Assembly: GCA_964529415.1 (NCBI GenBank)
Contig: CAZGWD010000005.1
Coordinates: forward strand, 62,001 to 126,000
DNA from: CAYMPH01 sp964529415
GTDB taxonomy: Bacteria; Spirochaetota; UBA4802; UBA5550
Direction of reading: 5' to 3'
Length of the DNA stretch: 64,000 nucleotides
The notes below the pieces were generated by a model. The model did no database searches. It saw nothing but the letters and a program-made list of their open reading frames with translations, and was not told the DNA's origin. How positions within the stretch are numbered: position 1 is the stretch's first letter; each line of letters begins with the position of its first letter. This document shows positions 1-8,591 of this stretch, in pieces. A program made the position numbers and the translations under genes.

Positions 1-1909
1 GTTTCAGCTCCGTGATGTCGGTAACAGTCCCTTCAATTTTTATCAGGTTGTTTTTTTCATCTTTAACCAGATGAGAATTGAGTAAAACAAAAATAATTTC
101 ACCGGTTATTTTTTGTGCTTCGACCAGGTAGTTTTTAATGGATCCATTCTTCATCAGTTCATCAACATAATTCTTTCTGTCTTCAGAGTTATTCCAGAAT
201 TTTGGAGTCAATCCGCCTTTGAGGTCAAGATCAGCATCAATGCCTATTATTCTGTTATAGGAAGGGTTGTGATCAAGAAGTATGCCGTCTGCAGTAACAG
301 AATAATATCCTTCCTCAAGGGATGAGACGATTTCCCTGAATTTTTTTTCACTTTCTCTGAGTTTTTCTTCAGCAAGTTTTCTTTCGGATATATCCCGGAT
401 TATTCCAAGTAAATTCCCGTCAGGCATTTTTGTAGCATTTACCTCAGCAGTGAACACTGACCCGTCCTTCCGCCGGAAATTCCATTCACGATGATGATCC
501 TGGTTTGATCTGATAGTATTCAATGCTGTTTCAATGTTGGGAACTTCGGACTGTACAACAATGTCCGAGGCATGCAATCCGATAAATTCTTCACATGCAT
601 AACCGAGCATCTGACACATGGCGGGGTTTGCATCAAGGTAATAACTTTCTGTATCTGAAATAACAATGCCGTACGGGGAATAGGTGAACAGTTTATGGTA
701 AAGATCCTCATTTATCCGGATTTTTTCTTCAGCAGTTTTACGTTCGGTTATATCTTCAAAAACTCCCAGAATGCCGTATGTGCTTCCATCTTCATTAAAC
801 AAGGGTATTTTTGTTGTATCAACCTGAATGTGTTTTCCATTAGAAAGAAGTGCAGCTTCTATTATATGTCTTTTCGGTGTTCTGGTCGTTATAACAGATA
901 AATCATCAGCACGATACCCCTCAGCTTCCGACCTCGGCCATGGTAAATCAAAATCTGTTTTCCCGTATATGTCATCAGGGGTGTCAATGCCGACTGCATC
1001 TGCGAATGCCTTATTGCAGCCGAGATAAACGCTGTTTCTGTCTTTCCAGAATACGTTTTGCGGTATTGTGTCGAGGATGTGCCTTAGCATTGTCTGGTTA
1101 TTCTGGAGATTGATCTCTATCTTTTTACGTTCGGATATGTCCTGAATTGTCCCGGTCAAGAAAATTATATTACCCGCTTCATCAAATTCGACTTTGCCCA
1201 ATCCGTGAACCCATCTTTCTGCCTTATCATTCAAACGGATTATTCTATATTCCATATCAAAAGGCTGTTTCTTTCCTATTACTTCTTCATTTAGATATTT
1301 TACCATTCTATCACGATCTTCCGGATGAATGATATCTATCCATCCCTGAATGCTCCTGAGATAGTCTTTTCCTATCCCGAATATATTATCGAGAACTTCT
1401 GATGATTTCCAGAAACCGGAAATAAAATCAGTCTTGTATGATCCGACCTTTGCTGCACGCTGGGATTCCTTGAAGAAAAATTCGCTTTCCTGAAGTTCCT
1501 TTTCTTTTGCAGTCTCTTTCATTCTTGCTTCAAAAAGCCTGAATGCCATTTTAATTGATGCCAGGAGCACAGTTTCACTGGAATTTTTTACAATATACCC
1601 GTAAGAGGTTATCTTATCAGTTTTATCCACTATTTCTTTTTCAGTATGCGAGGACATGAAAACAACAGGTATTTCCTGGTCATCCAGGATGCGCTGTGCA
1701 GCTATCGTGCCGTCAATTCCTTTCCCGAGATCAATGTCCATTAGAATTAGATTTATATTGCGATCAGCTTTTACATACTGGATTGCATTTTCACCGGAAT
1801 TTGCGATTGTTACCCTGAAACCGTTTTTTTCAAGCAGTATTTTTTGGGATAATGAGATAACTGCATCGTCTTCAACAAGAAGCAGGGTTTTTTTTTCATC
1901 CTGGTTCAT
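1..1909 (-). CDS. Response regulator receiver / multi-PAS signalling protein (3' part outside window)
   Basis: This reading frame starts at an ATG (1909) behind a GGAGG site and runs open to the left edge for 636 codons, so the C-terminal part, probably a histidine kinase or other output domain, is not visible. Residues 1-130 form a receiver domain with the acidic pair D14/D15 and the expected phospho-acceptor D58 in LILMDIDLG. At least four PAS/PAC repeats follow, starting near residues 146, 271, 406 and 521, each closing with a DITERK- or DISERK-like PAC end. No transmembrane segment is seen, so it is a cytoplasmic hybrid sensor. Its output and signal are unknown. Confidence is high for the domains and low for the function. 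Confidence 0.9.
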   Translation of the reverse strand, partial: MNQDEKKTLLLVEDDAVISLSQKILLEKNGFRVTIANSGENAIQYVKADRNINLILMDIDLGKGIDGTIAAQRILDDQEIPVVFMSSHTEKEIVDKTDKITSYGYIVKNSSETVLLASIKMAFRLFEARMKETAKEKELQESEFFFKESQRAAKVGSYKTDFISGFWKSSEVLDNIFGIGKDYLRSIQGWIDIIHPEDRDRMVKYLNEEVIGKKQPFDMEYRIIRLNDKAERWVHGLGKVEFDEAGNIIFLTGTIQDISERKKIEINLQNNQTMLRHILDTIPQNVFWKDRNSVYLGCNKAFADAVGIDTPDDIYGKTDFDLPWPRSEAEGYRADDLSVITTRTPKRHIIEAALLSNGKHIQVDTTKIPLFNEDGSTYGILGVFEDITERKTAEEKIRINEDLYHKLFTYSPYGIVISDTESYYLDANPAMCQMLGYACEEFIGLHASDIVVQSEVPNIETALNTIRSNQDHHREWNFRRKDGSVFTAEVNATKMPDGNLLGIIRDISERKLAEEKLRESEKKFREIVSSLEEGYYSVTADGILLDHNPSYNRIIGIDADLDLKGGLTPKFWNNSEDRKNYVDELMKNGSIKNYLVEAQKITGEIIFVLLNSHLVKDEKNNLIKIEGTVTDITELK

Positions 1910-2275
1910 TAAATCCTCCAGTGAGATTTTTTTGGTTTCAGCTGAACTGAGACCGGAATTCAGGTAACAGATTCACTTGTTGGTTTATTCTAAATTCAGT
2001 TATTATTGCATTTTTTAATAAACAATTATCAAAGATAAATTTCAAATCTATTATTTCCATTTTTGAAAATACAACATTTATTTAATTAAATTATCAAATT
2101 CACTACCCTGCAGGAGGCATACTGCATTATATCAGAAGATGAAATCAAGTTAAATTTATTTTCTTTGGACTTTTGCAGCAGTTTAACAGAAAGATTATAA
2201 TTTGAAATACTTGATATAAAATATCTGCTGACAGGCAGCCGGTAATTATTGCATTTATGAGATATTCAGTAAAGA
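1910..2275. other. AT-rich intergenic region without a supported gene
   Basis: This 366-base stretch separates the PAS protein, which starts at 1909, from the end of the DUF3343 gene. It is very AT-rich and should hold the promoter of the PAS protein. A short GCTG-CCTGT-CAGC hairpin lies just downstream of the DUF3343 stop on the minus strand but lacks a clear T-run. I see no convincing ORF, RNA gene or repeat. Confidence 0.5.
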
Positions 2276-2503
2276 TCAGAGCTCTCTGATTTCTGTATAT
2301 TCCACTGCCCCTCTTAATAACACCGATACAGTATCCTTCAAATTAGATGCAAGTCTTATACATACTCCGCAGTCTGAACTGATTTGCCTTGGAACCGGAA
2401 TGATCTTATGCGGAATTTCCGATTTTTTAAGGACATTATCCGCCCACATGGCATGATTGACAGAATTGAACAGAATTACGCAATATTGAATGCCGCTCTT
2501 CAT
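2276..2503 (-). CDS. DUF3343 family putative Se/S carrier protein
   Basis: This 75-residue protein has the hallmark of DUF3343: an N-terminal strand (YCVILFNS), a PVPRQISSDCG segment and a CxxC pair at C45/C48. Family members usually sit next to selenium-metabolism genes, and the family is described as a putative Se/S carrier. The start ATG overlaps the yedF stop codon (ATGA), so the two are translationally coupled. It is the last gene of the sulfur/selenium cluster. The role as a thiol or selenide carrier is inferred from family and context; no enzymatic activity can be read from the sequence. Confidence 0.82.
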   Translation of the reverse strand: MKSGIQYCVILFNSVNHAMWADNVLKKSEIPHKIIPVPRQISSDCGVCIRLASNLKDTVSVLLRGAVEYTEIREL

Positions 2504-3099
2504 ATGCTGATTATTCTTCCGGCAGAAAAAATAATTTCTTTTATGTCATACATGTTTGACACACTGCCGGCCTTCATTTTGTCCTTGATATTAAAGTAGT
2601 TGAGGCAGGTACCGCAGCTGAGGATTCTGCATCCTTTTCTTTCTATGTCTTTCAGATCTGAAATGATTTCCGATTCCTCTACTGCAAGTTTAACTCCGCT
2701 GTTTAAAAAAATAATAATATCCGGTACAGTATCTGATTCTGAAACAGTATGAAAAAAACTTTTTATCAGTATATCTCCAAGTGCATCATCGCCTTTACCC
2801 ATTTTATCCTGTGAAACCATGAGTACAGTTGGACCGGATGACTGATTATTCGAATCCGGAGCTGTTCCTGCAGATTGATCAGGATTACACGCTGATATTC
2901 TGCTAATAGTTAAATAAATTCCATCAGGCCTGACTTCCCTGGTTACAGCACAGTCAGCCGATGCCATGCGTTTTATGTTTTCGTATGCAGTTTCATTATC
3001 AACTATAACTGAAATTGAATTGCAATCCTTGAGAGCATTTTTTACTCTGATGACAGGCTCCGGGCACACAAGTCCCCTTGCATCTATAGTATGAGGCAT
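2500..3099 (-). CDS. yedF: Selenium-metabolism sulfurtransferase-like protein YedF
   Basis: This 199-residue, two-domain protein has an N-terminal TusA/SirA-like domain (residues 1-70) with the CPEP motif at 12-15, and a C-terminal DsrE-like domain (about 90-199) with LNSGVKLAVE at 132-141 and a CGTC motif with C162 and C165. That arrangement is the YedF family, which co-occurs with selenophosphate synthetase genes and is thought to carry sulfur or selenium as a persulfide or perselenide. It ends inside the DUF3343 start codon and begins 11 bases after the dehydratase-like gene, so it is part of one operon. No selD is present in the window. Confidence 0.88.
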   Translation of the reverse strand: MPHTIDARGLVCPEPVIRVKNALKDCNSISVIVDNETAYENIKRMASADCAVTREVRPDGIYLTISRISACNPDQSAGTAPDSNNQSSGPTVLMVSQDKMGKGDDALGDILIKSFFHTVSESDTVPDIIIFLNSGVKLAVEESEIISDLKDIERKGCRILSCGTCLNYFNIKDKMKAGSVSNMYDIKEIIFSAGRIISI

Positions 3100-3110
3100 T
3101 TGTTTTCTCC

Positions 3111-4268
3111 TTATTTTTTTGACATTTCGATAAGAGCGCCGATCCTCGTTGTTAGCTGTCCATTATCCTCTGTTGAATAATCTGTCACGATTTTAAGAAA
3201 AGGCAGGTTGTGGTTCTCCCGTACAAGCTTTTCTACTTTTATCGATTCAATATTATACGAATGGCAGGCGTGCAGTATAACATCTATTACTGCATCAGGT
3301 TTGAATTTTTCAATAAGTTTACTGATTTCATCAAGTCTTTTATTGTTCGGAGTCATGCAGGAGCATGGTATGCCGAGATATCTTTCAGCAATGGCCCCGA
3401 TGGGATCCCCTGTGTTTTCATTAATCATTCCTGTAAAAGTTTTAAGGCCCATACAGGAATCGATTGCAACTACGACTCCCCCTTCGCTTTCAATAATTTT
3501 ATAAATTTTAGCAGCATCTCCGCCAAGCGGGCTTCCGGTTACAAGTATCCTCGGAGCATTTTTACTGCCGATATAAATCCCGTTATCAACCCTGCTCTCA
3601 AGCATCTTGATTTTGTCTTTCAGTATGCTAATGACCTCTTTTCCGGTGAGCGGAGTTGCGAGAAATACTATGTCGAGCATTTCATTCCAGCTTATAACCG
3701 GAGGGGTAAGTGCTGCAAATCCGAAAATTTCAAGGACATGTTTGTTTTTTTCGTTTGTATCGCTGATCGCTTCTTCAAGAGATTTATCATCAGCTTTTTT
3801 ATCAAAAGATTTTTCTAGGAAAGATTTCATTTTTTTTATAACAGCAGTCCAGTGAACCAGGGCTTCTTCATACTGTGGTACCTGGGGAAGGTCCATTACG
3901 AATAGCGGTTTTTTTTCTGTTATAAGCTCAAACATTTTTTTCTTACCATCGCATGTTGTTTCGCCTATTACTGCCTCTGATAGACTGAAAAACGGGCATG
4001 TATCGGACATTATGAATCCGTAGCTCGATTTTATCAAAGGGCACAGGTTCGTTGGAAGAACTTCCTCTGCAGCAGCAACAGTGCCGTTTGAAAAAGCGCA
4101 CAAAACAGCAGGAGTTATATCCATTGCCTTCATGATTTCAAGAGGCGCATAACTGCAATATGTACCGACGATGCGGTCGCCTTTTTCTTTATGGTTCAGC
4201 AGATGGGCGAGCACCCTTTTAGCCGGCGCGCCTTTATATTCATCATCAAATAACGGTGTAATTTCCAT
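3111..4268 (-). CDS. 2-hydroxyacyl-CoA dehydratase-family double-cubane cluster protein
   Basis: This is a 385-residue relative of the HgdB/BcrC dehydratase subunits. The ATG at 4268 is chosen because a GGAG site lies seven bases upstream; the longer frame from 4301 adds eleven residues without one. Conserved cysteines occur at 38, 57, 76, 91 and 106, with later ones in DSCMGL, IPCSCM and HACHS. A single protein without an alpha partner or activase resembles the double-cubane [8Fe-9S] cluster reductases rather than a true dehydratase. Its place between a cysteine desulfurase and yedF suggests reductive sulfur or selenium chemistry, but the substrate is unknown. Confidence 0.82.
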   Translation of the reverse strand: MEITPLFDDEYKGAPAKRVLAHLLNHKEKGDRIVGTYCSYAPLEIMKAMDITPAVLCAFSNGTVAAAEEVLPTNLCPLIKSSYGFIMSDTCPFFSLSEAVIGETTCDGKKKMFELITEKKPLFVMDLPQVPQYEEALVHWTAVIKKMKSFLEKSFDKKADDKSLEEAISDTNEKNKHVLEIFGFAALTPPVISWNEMLDIVFLATPLTGKEVISILKDKIKMLESRVDNGIYIGSKNAPRILVTGSPLGGDAAKIYKIIESEGGVVVAIDSCMGLKTFTGMINENTGDPIGAIAERYLGIPCSCMTPNNKRLDEISKLIEKFKPDAVIDVILHACHSYNIESIKVEKLVRENHNLPFLKIVTDYSTEDNGQLTTRIGALIEMSKK

Positions 4269-4518
4269 GAGTTTCTCCTTTAATTTAAATAATTTCCACA
4301 TATAACTTCATGGATATAATTGTCAATTATTAATATAATGAATTTCCGGTATTTAAATATTGAATGTATATTTCCGGATAAATATTTTACATTATGGCTG
4401 GTTTAAGACTGTAATATAATAAAATTATAATCGGTTAGACGAATTAAAAGCAGAATCTGTATTCATACAATGAAACGAGCAGACCGGGTGCCTGCAGCAA
4501 AAAGCCGCAAACTGAATA

Positions 4519-5799
4519 TTACAAAACATACCGGACAACCTTCCTGGCTGCATTTATAAATTTATCAACATCACTCTCATCATTATATAAATAAAAACTT
4601 ATTCGGATAGTTCCGTCAAGTCCAAGATGTCTAATTAGAGGATATGCGCAATGGCTTCCTGCACGCAGAATAATTCCTTCCTTATCAAACATCACACCAG
4701 CAGTATGGCAATCAGCAGTATTTTCATTATCTGAAATTATAAAAGAAATAATGCCGGTCTTTGCTTTCATATCAGCCGGCCCGATTATTTTTATGCCGTT
4801 TATTTCGCTGAGTGATTTCAATGCAATGTCCGCCAGTTTCTGTTCATGCGTGTGAATATCCTGCATTCCAATTTCCTTCAGAAAATCAACAGCGCCTTTA
4901 ATATGCCGTCCGGTTGACGGATCGTCTGCTCCTGAGAGGGCAATTGCTCCGCAAACATCCGGTGTGCCTGCTTCAAATTTCCATGGAAGTTCGTTCCATT
5001 CTGCCTGCACAAGATTCACATCCCGTATCATACCGCCGCCGAAAATATGAGGATGCATTTTTTCAAGCAGTTCGCGTTTCCCGAATAGAACCCCTGTTCC
5101 TGCCGGAGCAAGCATTTTGTGACCGGAAAAAGCATAAAAATCGCAGCCGATTTCATTAACATCAACCGGCATATGCGGCGCAGCCTGGGTGCCGTCAACA
5201 AGCGTAAGAGCGCCTGCCTCCCTGCATAAGCGGACCATTTCATTTACAGGATTTACCGTACCAAGAACATTTGAAGCATGCGTAAATACAGCTATGAAAG
5301 TACGTTTATCAAGAAGTGTTTTTAGATGATCCAGATCTGCAGTGCCGTATCTATTTATCCCCGCATAAGCAATTTCAGCTCCGGTTGATTTTGCAAGCTC
5401 CTGCCATGGGATTAAATTTGAATGGTGCTCCATGAACGTAGTTATAATGCGGTCGCCTGGTTTTATTGAAATAGATTTATCTCCTGACCGGAGAAGGGAT
5501 GATGCAACAAGGTTAATTGAATCAGTGCAGTTTTTTGTAAAAATAATTTCGCGATAGTCTTTGCCGCCGATAAAATCTGCTGTCGATTTATGCGCGCCTA
5601 TATACATATCCTTAAACAGACCGCTGCTTTCATATGACGATCTGTTGATTACAGAATTATATTCTTCATATAGCAGCTTCAGCGTATCAAGTACCGATTC
5701 AGGCTTGTGAGTTGTTGCTGCGCTGTCAAGGTATACGGAATTTATGCCATTAGGAGAGGAGAACCACGGGAATTTTTTTTTCAGCCCGGCAGGCAGCAT
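4519..5799 (-). CDS. SufS-type cysteine desulfurase (aminotransferase class V)
   Basis: This 426-residue PLP enzyme removes sulfur from cysteine as an enzyme-bound persulfide. The PLP lysine is K228 in FSGHKML, with H126 (EHHSN) and D202 supporting the cofactor. The persulfide cysteine is C384 in RAGSHCAYPL, the form seen in group II (SufS/CsdA) desulfurases. It follows the ThiF-like gene by only two bases, so it probably loads sulfur onto that system or onto the neighbouring MnmA, YedF and DUF3343 proteins. Selenocysteine lyase activity is possible given the neighbours but cannot be told apart by sequence. No SufU, SufE or SufBCD gene is nearby. Confidence 0.9.
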   Translation of the reverse strand: MLPAGLKKKFPWFSSPNGINSVYLDSAATTHKPESVLDTLKLLYEEYNSVINRSSYESSGLFKDMYIGAHKSTADFIGGKDYREIIFTKNCTDSINLVASSLLRSGDKSISIKPGDRIITTFMEHHSNLIPWQELAKSTGAEIAYAGINRYGTADLDHLKTLLDKRTFIAVFTHASNVLGTVNPVNEMVRLCREAGALTLVDGTQAAPHMPVDVNEIGCDFYAFSGHKMLAPAGTGVLFGKRELLEKMHPHIFGGGMIRDVNLVQAEWNELPWKFEAGTPDVCGAIALSGADDPSTGRHIKGAVDFLKEIGMQDIHTHEQKLADIALKSLSEINGIKIIGPADMKAKTGIISFIISDNENTADCHTAGVMFDKEGIILRAGSHCAYPLIRHLGLDGTIRISFYLYNDESDVDKFINAARKVVRYVL

Positions 5800-5801
5800 A
5801 T

Positions 5802-6824
5802 TTACAGTCCTATGTATTTTGAAAATATTGTCCGTGCAGCTGCTTCGTCTTTAACCCCTTTAATAATTGCTCTTCCGTCCCTGAATAATGTAATATCCGA
5901 CCCGTCTGCTGAAAATTTCAAAATATGTTCGTTCCGGATTACTGAACCGATTACAGACAGCCTGCCGGCAATTTCATCAAAACCAATAGTTATTTTTTTA
6001 CCTGGAGTTATCTGTATCGCATTGCTGCCGCACATGGAAACCGCTTTACTCAAAGACCGCTCATCGAGAAAATCATATTCCCCTTTTCCGCATAGAGGGC
6101 AGTCATCATCTTTTTTCAGTTTAAATGTTTTATATGATCCGCTCCAAGCATCAATTGTCACTAATTCCCTGTTCAGATCGCCGCGTCTTCTGCTTAGTAT
6201 TTTTACAGCTTCTGTTGTTTCAATCGATGCTATAATGGATACAGCAGTTGCAAGAACTCCGACAGTATCACAGGTTTCATTTTCGCCGGGCCCGGGAAGA
6301 TCGCGCATAAAACAGCGGAAACAGGCTGTTTCACCCGGTAAAATTGTATAAGACATTCCGTGAGTGCCGACCACGCCGCCGTAAATCCAGGGGATATTCA
6401 TTCTGTGGCATGCGTCATTTATCAGGAATCGGGTTTCAAAATTATCCGTGCCGTCAATTACACAATCAGCGCCGCGTATTATATCACAGATATTTTCTGC
6501 ATTAATATCAGCAACAACAGGTTCAATAACAACATCAGGATTTATTTTTCCAAGCTTGATTGCTGCTGCGGATGCTTTTGGAAGATTAGAACGAACATCA
6601 TCTTCATCATAAAGAATCTGCCTGTGAAGATTGTCCAGTTCCAGGTAATCCCTGTCTGCAATCACAATTGAACCGACACCCATTCGAACAAGAGTATTCG
6701 AAATTATTGAACCGAGAGCGCCGCATCCGATCACGGCCGCTCTTGATTCCATAAGCCTTCTCTGGCCGAACTCTCCTATTTCTTTCAGAAGAATCTGTTT
6801 TCGGTACCTGTGCAGATCTTTCAT
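5802..6824 (-). CDS. ThiF/MoeB/HesA family adenylyltransferase
   Basis: This 340-residue E1-like enzyme adenylates the C-terminus of a sulfur-carrier protein. The nucleotide loop GCGALG is at 33-38, zinc ligands are C168/C171 (CFRC) and C242/C245 (CPLC), and C185 in ETCDTVG is the usual catalytic-loop cysteine. Residues 255-340 form an extra C-terminal domain of the kind seen in Bacillus-type ThiF proteins. The gene lies 21 bases after mnmA and two bases before the desulfurase. No ThiS, MoaD or other small GG-ending carrier is encoded nearby, so its partner is unknown. Assignment to thiamine or molybdopterin synthesis would be a guess. Confidence 0.88.
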   Translation of the reverse strand: MKDLHRYRKQILLKEIGEFGQRRLMESRAAVIGCGALGSIISNTLVRMGVGSIVIADRDYLELDNLHRQILYDEDDVRSNLPKASAAAIKLGKINPDVVIEPVVADINAENICDIIRGADCVIDGTDNFETRFLINDACHRMNIPWIYGGVVGTHGMSYTILPGETACFRCFMRDLPGPGENETCDTVGVLATAVSIIASIETTEAVKILSRRRGDLNRELVTIDAWSGSYKTFKLKKDDDCPLCGKGEYDFLDERSLSKAVSMCGSNAIQITPGKKITIGFDEIAGRLSVIGSVIRNEHILKFSADGSDITLFRDGRAIIKGVKDEAAARTIFSKYIGL

Positions 6825-6845
6825 CAGCGAATCTCTATCTCAATT

Positions 6846-7910
6846 TTATATATATTCAATTATGCCGCCGCCAATAAGTATATCTCCTTCATACAGCACA
6901 GCGGACTGGCCTGCTGCAATTCCGCTTTCGGGTTTCTCAAGATGGATGCGCAGTGTTGTTGCGTTTATAGTTTCAACAATACACGCAGAACCCGGCTGCG
7001 AGGAACGCGTTTTTACTGTATAGACTGCCTGTTTCTCAACGCTGTTTCTGGATACCCAGTTGAATCCGGCTGCATTAAAAGATCCGCGCAGCGATTCCTG
7101 TTTCGGAGCAACTATTACCCGTCTCAGAGGAGCATTAATTTCAGTTACATATAAAGGTTCAGCCGCTGCAATGCCGAGCCCGCGCCTCTGCCCCACAGTA
7201 TAATTCCAGATACCGCTATGCTTTCCCAGAACTGATCCGTTATTATCAACTATATCACCAGGTTCATCGGCATGTCCTATCAGATCCTTGTAATCGCCAT
7301 CATAGAAATCCTGGCTTTCAGGATCATTCCACGACGGCAATCCTTCTGTTTTTGCGATTCCGCGGACTTCTTCTTTCATAAGATCGCCAAGCGGAAATAC
7401 CGCTCTATGAAGCTGATCCTGGGTCAGCCTGTGTATAAAATATGACTGGTCCTTTGACAGGTCGCGCGCTTTGCGGAGCACGGATCGTCCGCTTGCCTTG
7501 TCTTTTTCAATTTTGGCATAATGGCCTGTAGCAAAAATTTCAGCACCCACAGCTTCGTTTGCAAGTGCTGGCAGCAGGCCGAATTTCATACTCTGGTTGC
7601 ACAGCACGCAAGGGTTCGGAGTCCTTCCTTCAAGATACTCGTTTTTAAAATAGCCGAGAATGGTTTTTTCATATTCTGCAGATAAATCAAAAACAAGATG
7701 ACTGATTCCAAGCACTTCACATATTTCAGCAGCGCGAAGGATTTCGCTCTCCTCACCCGGGCCGTAACAGGCATGTCTGGTAGACTCAGCGCTGTCGTCA
7801 CCAGACCAGATTCTCATGGTTACGCCGTATATATCATGCTTCTGTTCTTTCAGCAGAAATGCTGCAACTGCCGAATCAACACCGCCGCTCAGGCCGACTG
7901 CTATTTTCAT
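6846..7910 (-). CDS. mnmA: MnmA-like tRNA 2-thiouridylase lacking one canonical catalytic cysteine
   Basis: This 354-residue PP-loop enzyme is related to MnmA, which makes 2-thiouridine at tRNA position 34. The ATP loop is GLSGGVDS at 6-13, ATGHY is at 127-131 and SKDQSYF at 152-158. Instead of one cysteine, the first active-site region reads NPCVLCN with C101 and C104. Where classical enzymes have ESxxICF with the second catalytic cysteine, this protein reads ESQDFYDGDY (198-207) with none. A C-x-x-C pair recalls Fe-S dependent thiolases. The gene is preceded by an AGGAAAAG site and sits between an IscR-like regulator and a ThiF/desulfurase pair. A true tRNA thiolase is likely, but the mechanism may differ. 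Confidence 0.85.
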   Translation of the reverse strand: MKIAVGLSGGVDSAVAAFLLKEQKHDIYGVTMRIWSGDDSAESTRHACYGPGEESEILRAAEICEVLGISHLVFDLSAEYEKTILGYFKNEYLEGRTPNPCVLCNQSMKFGLLPALANEAVGAEIFATGHYAKIEKDKASGRSVLRKARDLSKDQSYFIHRLTQDQLHRAVFPLGDLMKEEVRGIAKTEGLPSWNDPESQDFYDGDYKDLIGHADEPGDIVDNNGSVLGKHSGIWNYTVGQRRGLGIAAAEPLYVTEINAPLRRVIVAPKQESLRGSFNAAGFNWVSRNSVEKQAVYTVKTRSSQPGSACIVETINATTLRIHLEKPESGIAAGQSAVLYEGDILIGGGIIEYI

Positions 7911-7943
7911 AAACTTTTCCTGTTCCGGATTTTTTTCATCCTG

Positions 7944-8381
7944 TTATATGCAATAACTCGAATTAGCATCAAATCCATTCCCTCTTTTTACAATTTCTTC
8001 AAGCGTAATGCTTTCAAGATAGCTGAATATGGATTTATCAAGTCCGCTCCATATGTCACGGGTAGGACACTCATTTGACCTGCCGCATATATCGCTGTTT
8101 TTAACGCATTCAACTACAGATATACCGCCTTCCATAACTTCAACAATTTCACGCAAGGTTATTGACGATGGATCCCGTGCGAGTATGTATCCCCCATGCG
8201 AACCTCTTGCCGAATTTACGAGCTTGGCGCTTTTAAGAGGCATGATAAGCTTTGATAGATATTTCTCGGATATATCCTGACGCTCTGCTATGTCCCTGAT
8301 AATTACAGATTCCTTTCCGAACTGAAGAGCCAGTTCGTACATCATCCTGACTCCGTATCTGCTTCTTGTTGATAATTTCAT
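7944..8381 (-). CDS. Rrf2/IscR-family transcriptional regulator
   Basis: This 145-residue regulator has the N-terminal winged helix of the Rrf2 family (KLSTRSRYGVRMM start, recognition region around 28-60) and a C-terminal cysteine triad C92, C99 and C105 spaced like the [2Fe-2S] ligands of IscR. It should sense Fe-S or sulfur status and control the genes downstream. It is the first gene of the minus-strand series leading into mnmA (33-base gap), thiF and the desulfurase. A CymR-like cysteine-sensing role is an alternative, in which case the palindrome at 13391-13418 upstream of cysK could be a target. Confidence 0.9.
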   Translation of the reverse strand: MKLSTRSRYGVRMMYELALQFGKESVIIRDIAERQDISEKYLSKLIMPLKSAKLVNSARGSHGGYILARDPSSITLREIVEVMEGGISVVECVKNSDICGRSNECPTRDIWSGLDKSIFSYLESITLEEIVKRGNGFDANSSYCI

Positions 8382-8450
8382 ATATTCACTCCTGACATAC
8401 CTGCATTAATCCTAATTGAAATTTTCTTTAAATTTGCTGCGAATCTGTCT

Positions 8451-8545
8451 GTCATTCCGGATGTTGTGAAACGAAATGCCGGTCTTGCGCCCTCGGGTGT
8501 ATCTCATAATATTACCTGTGCGATTCCTGCATTCGCAGGAATGAC
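8451..8545. repeat. Short palindromic repeat (REP/MITE-like)
   Basis: The intergenic region between metC and the Rrf2 gene contains a perfect hairpin ATTCCTGC (8523-8530), four-base loop, GCAGGAAT (8535-8542). An outer arm GTCATTCC (8451-8458) is the inverse of GGAATGAC (8538-8545), so two competing foldings are possible. The composition differs from the AT-rich surroundings. This is typical of small dispersed palindromic elements; it could also end the sulfur amino-acid transcript, although no T-run follows. Confidence 0.6.
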
Positions 8546-8591
8546 GTGAGTTTTGCAACAATTCTATTATATTATTCAACTGGCCATTTTT

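Noticed and set aside
3210..3818. 202-codon plus-strand ORF
   Set aside because: Antisense shadow of the dehydratase-family gene; no ribosome site and no recognisable protein.
5707..6351. 214-codon plus-strand ORF
   Set aside because: Antisense of the desulfurase/ThiF genes, which have clear motifs on the other strand.
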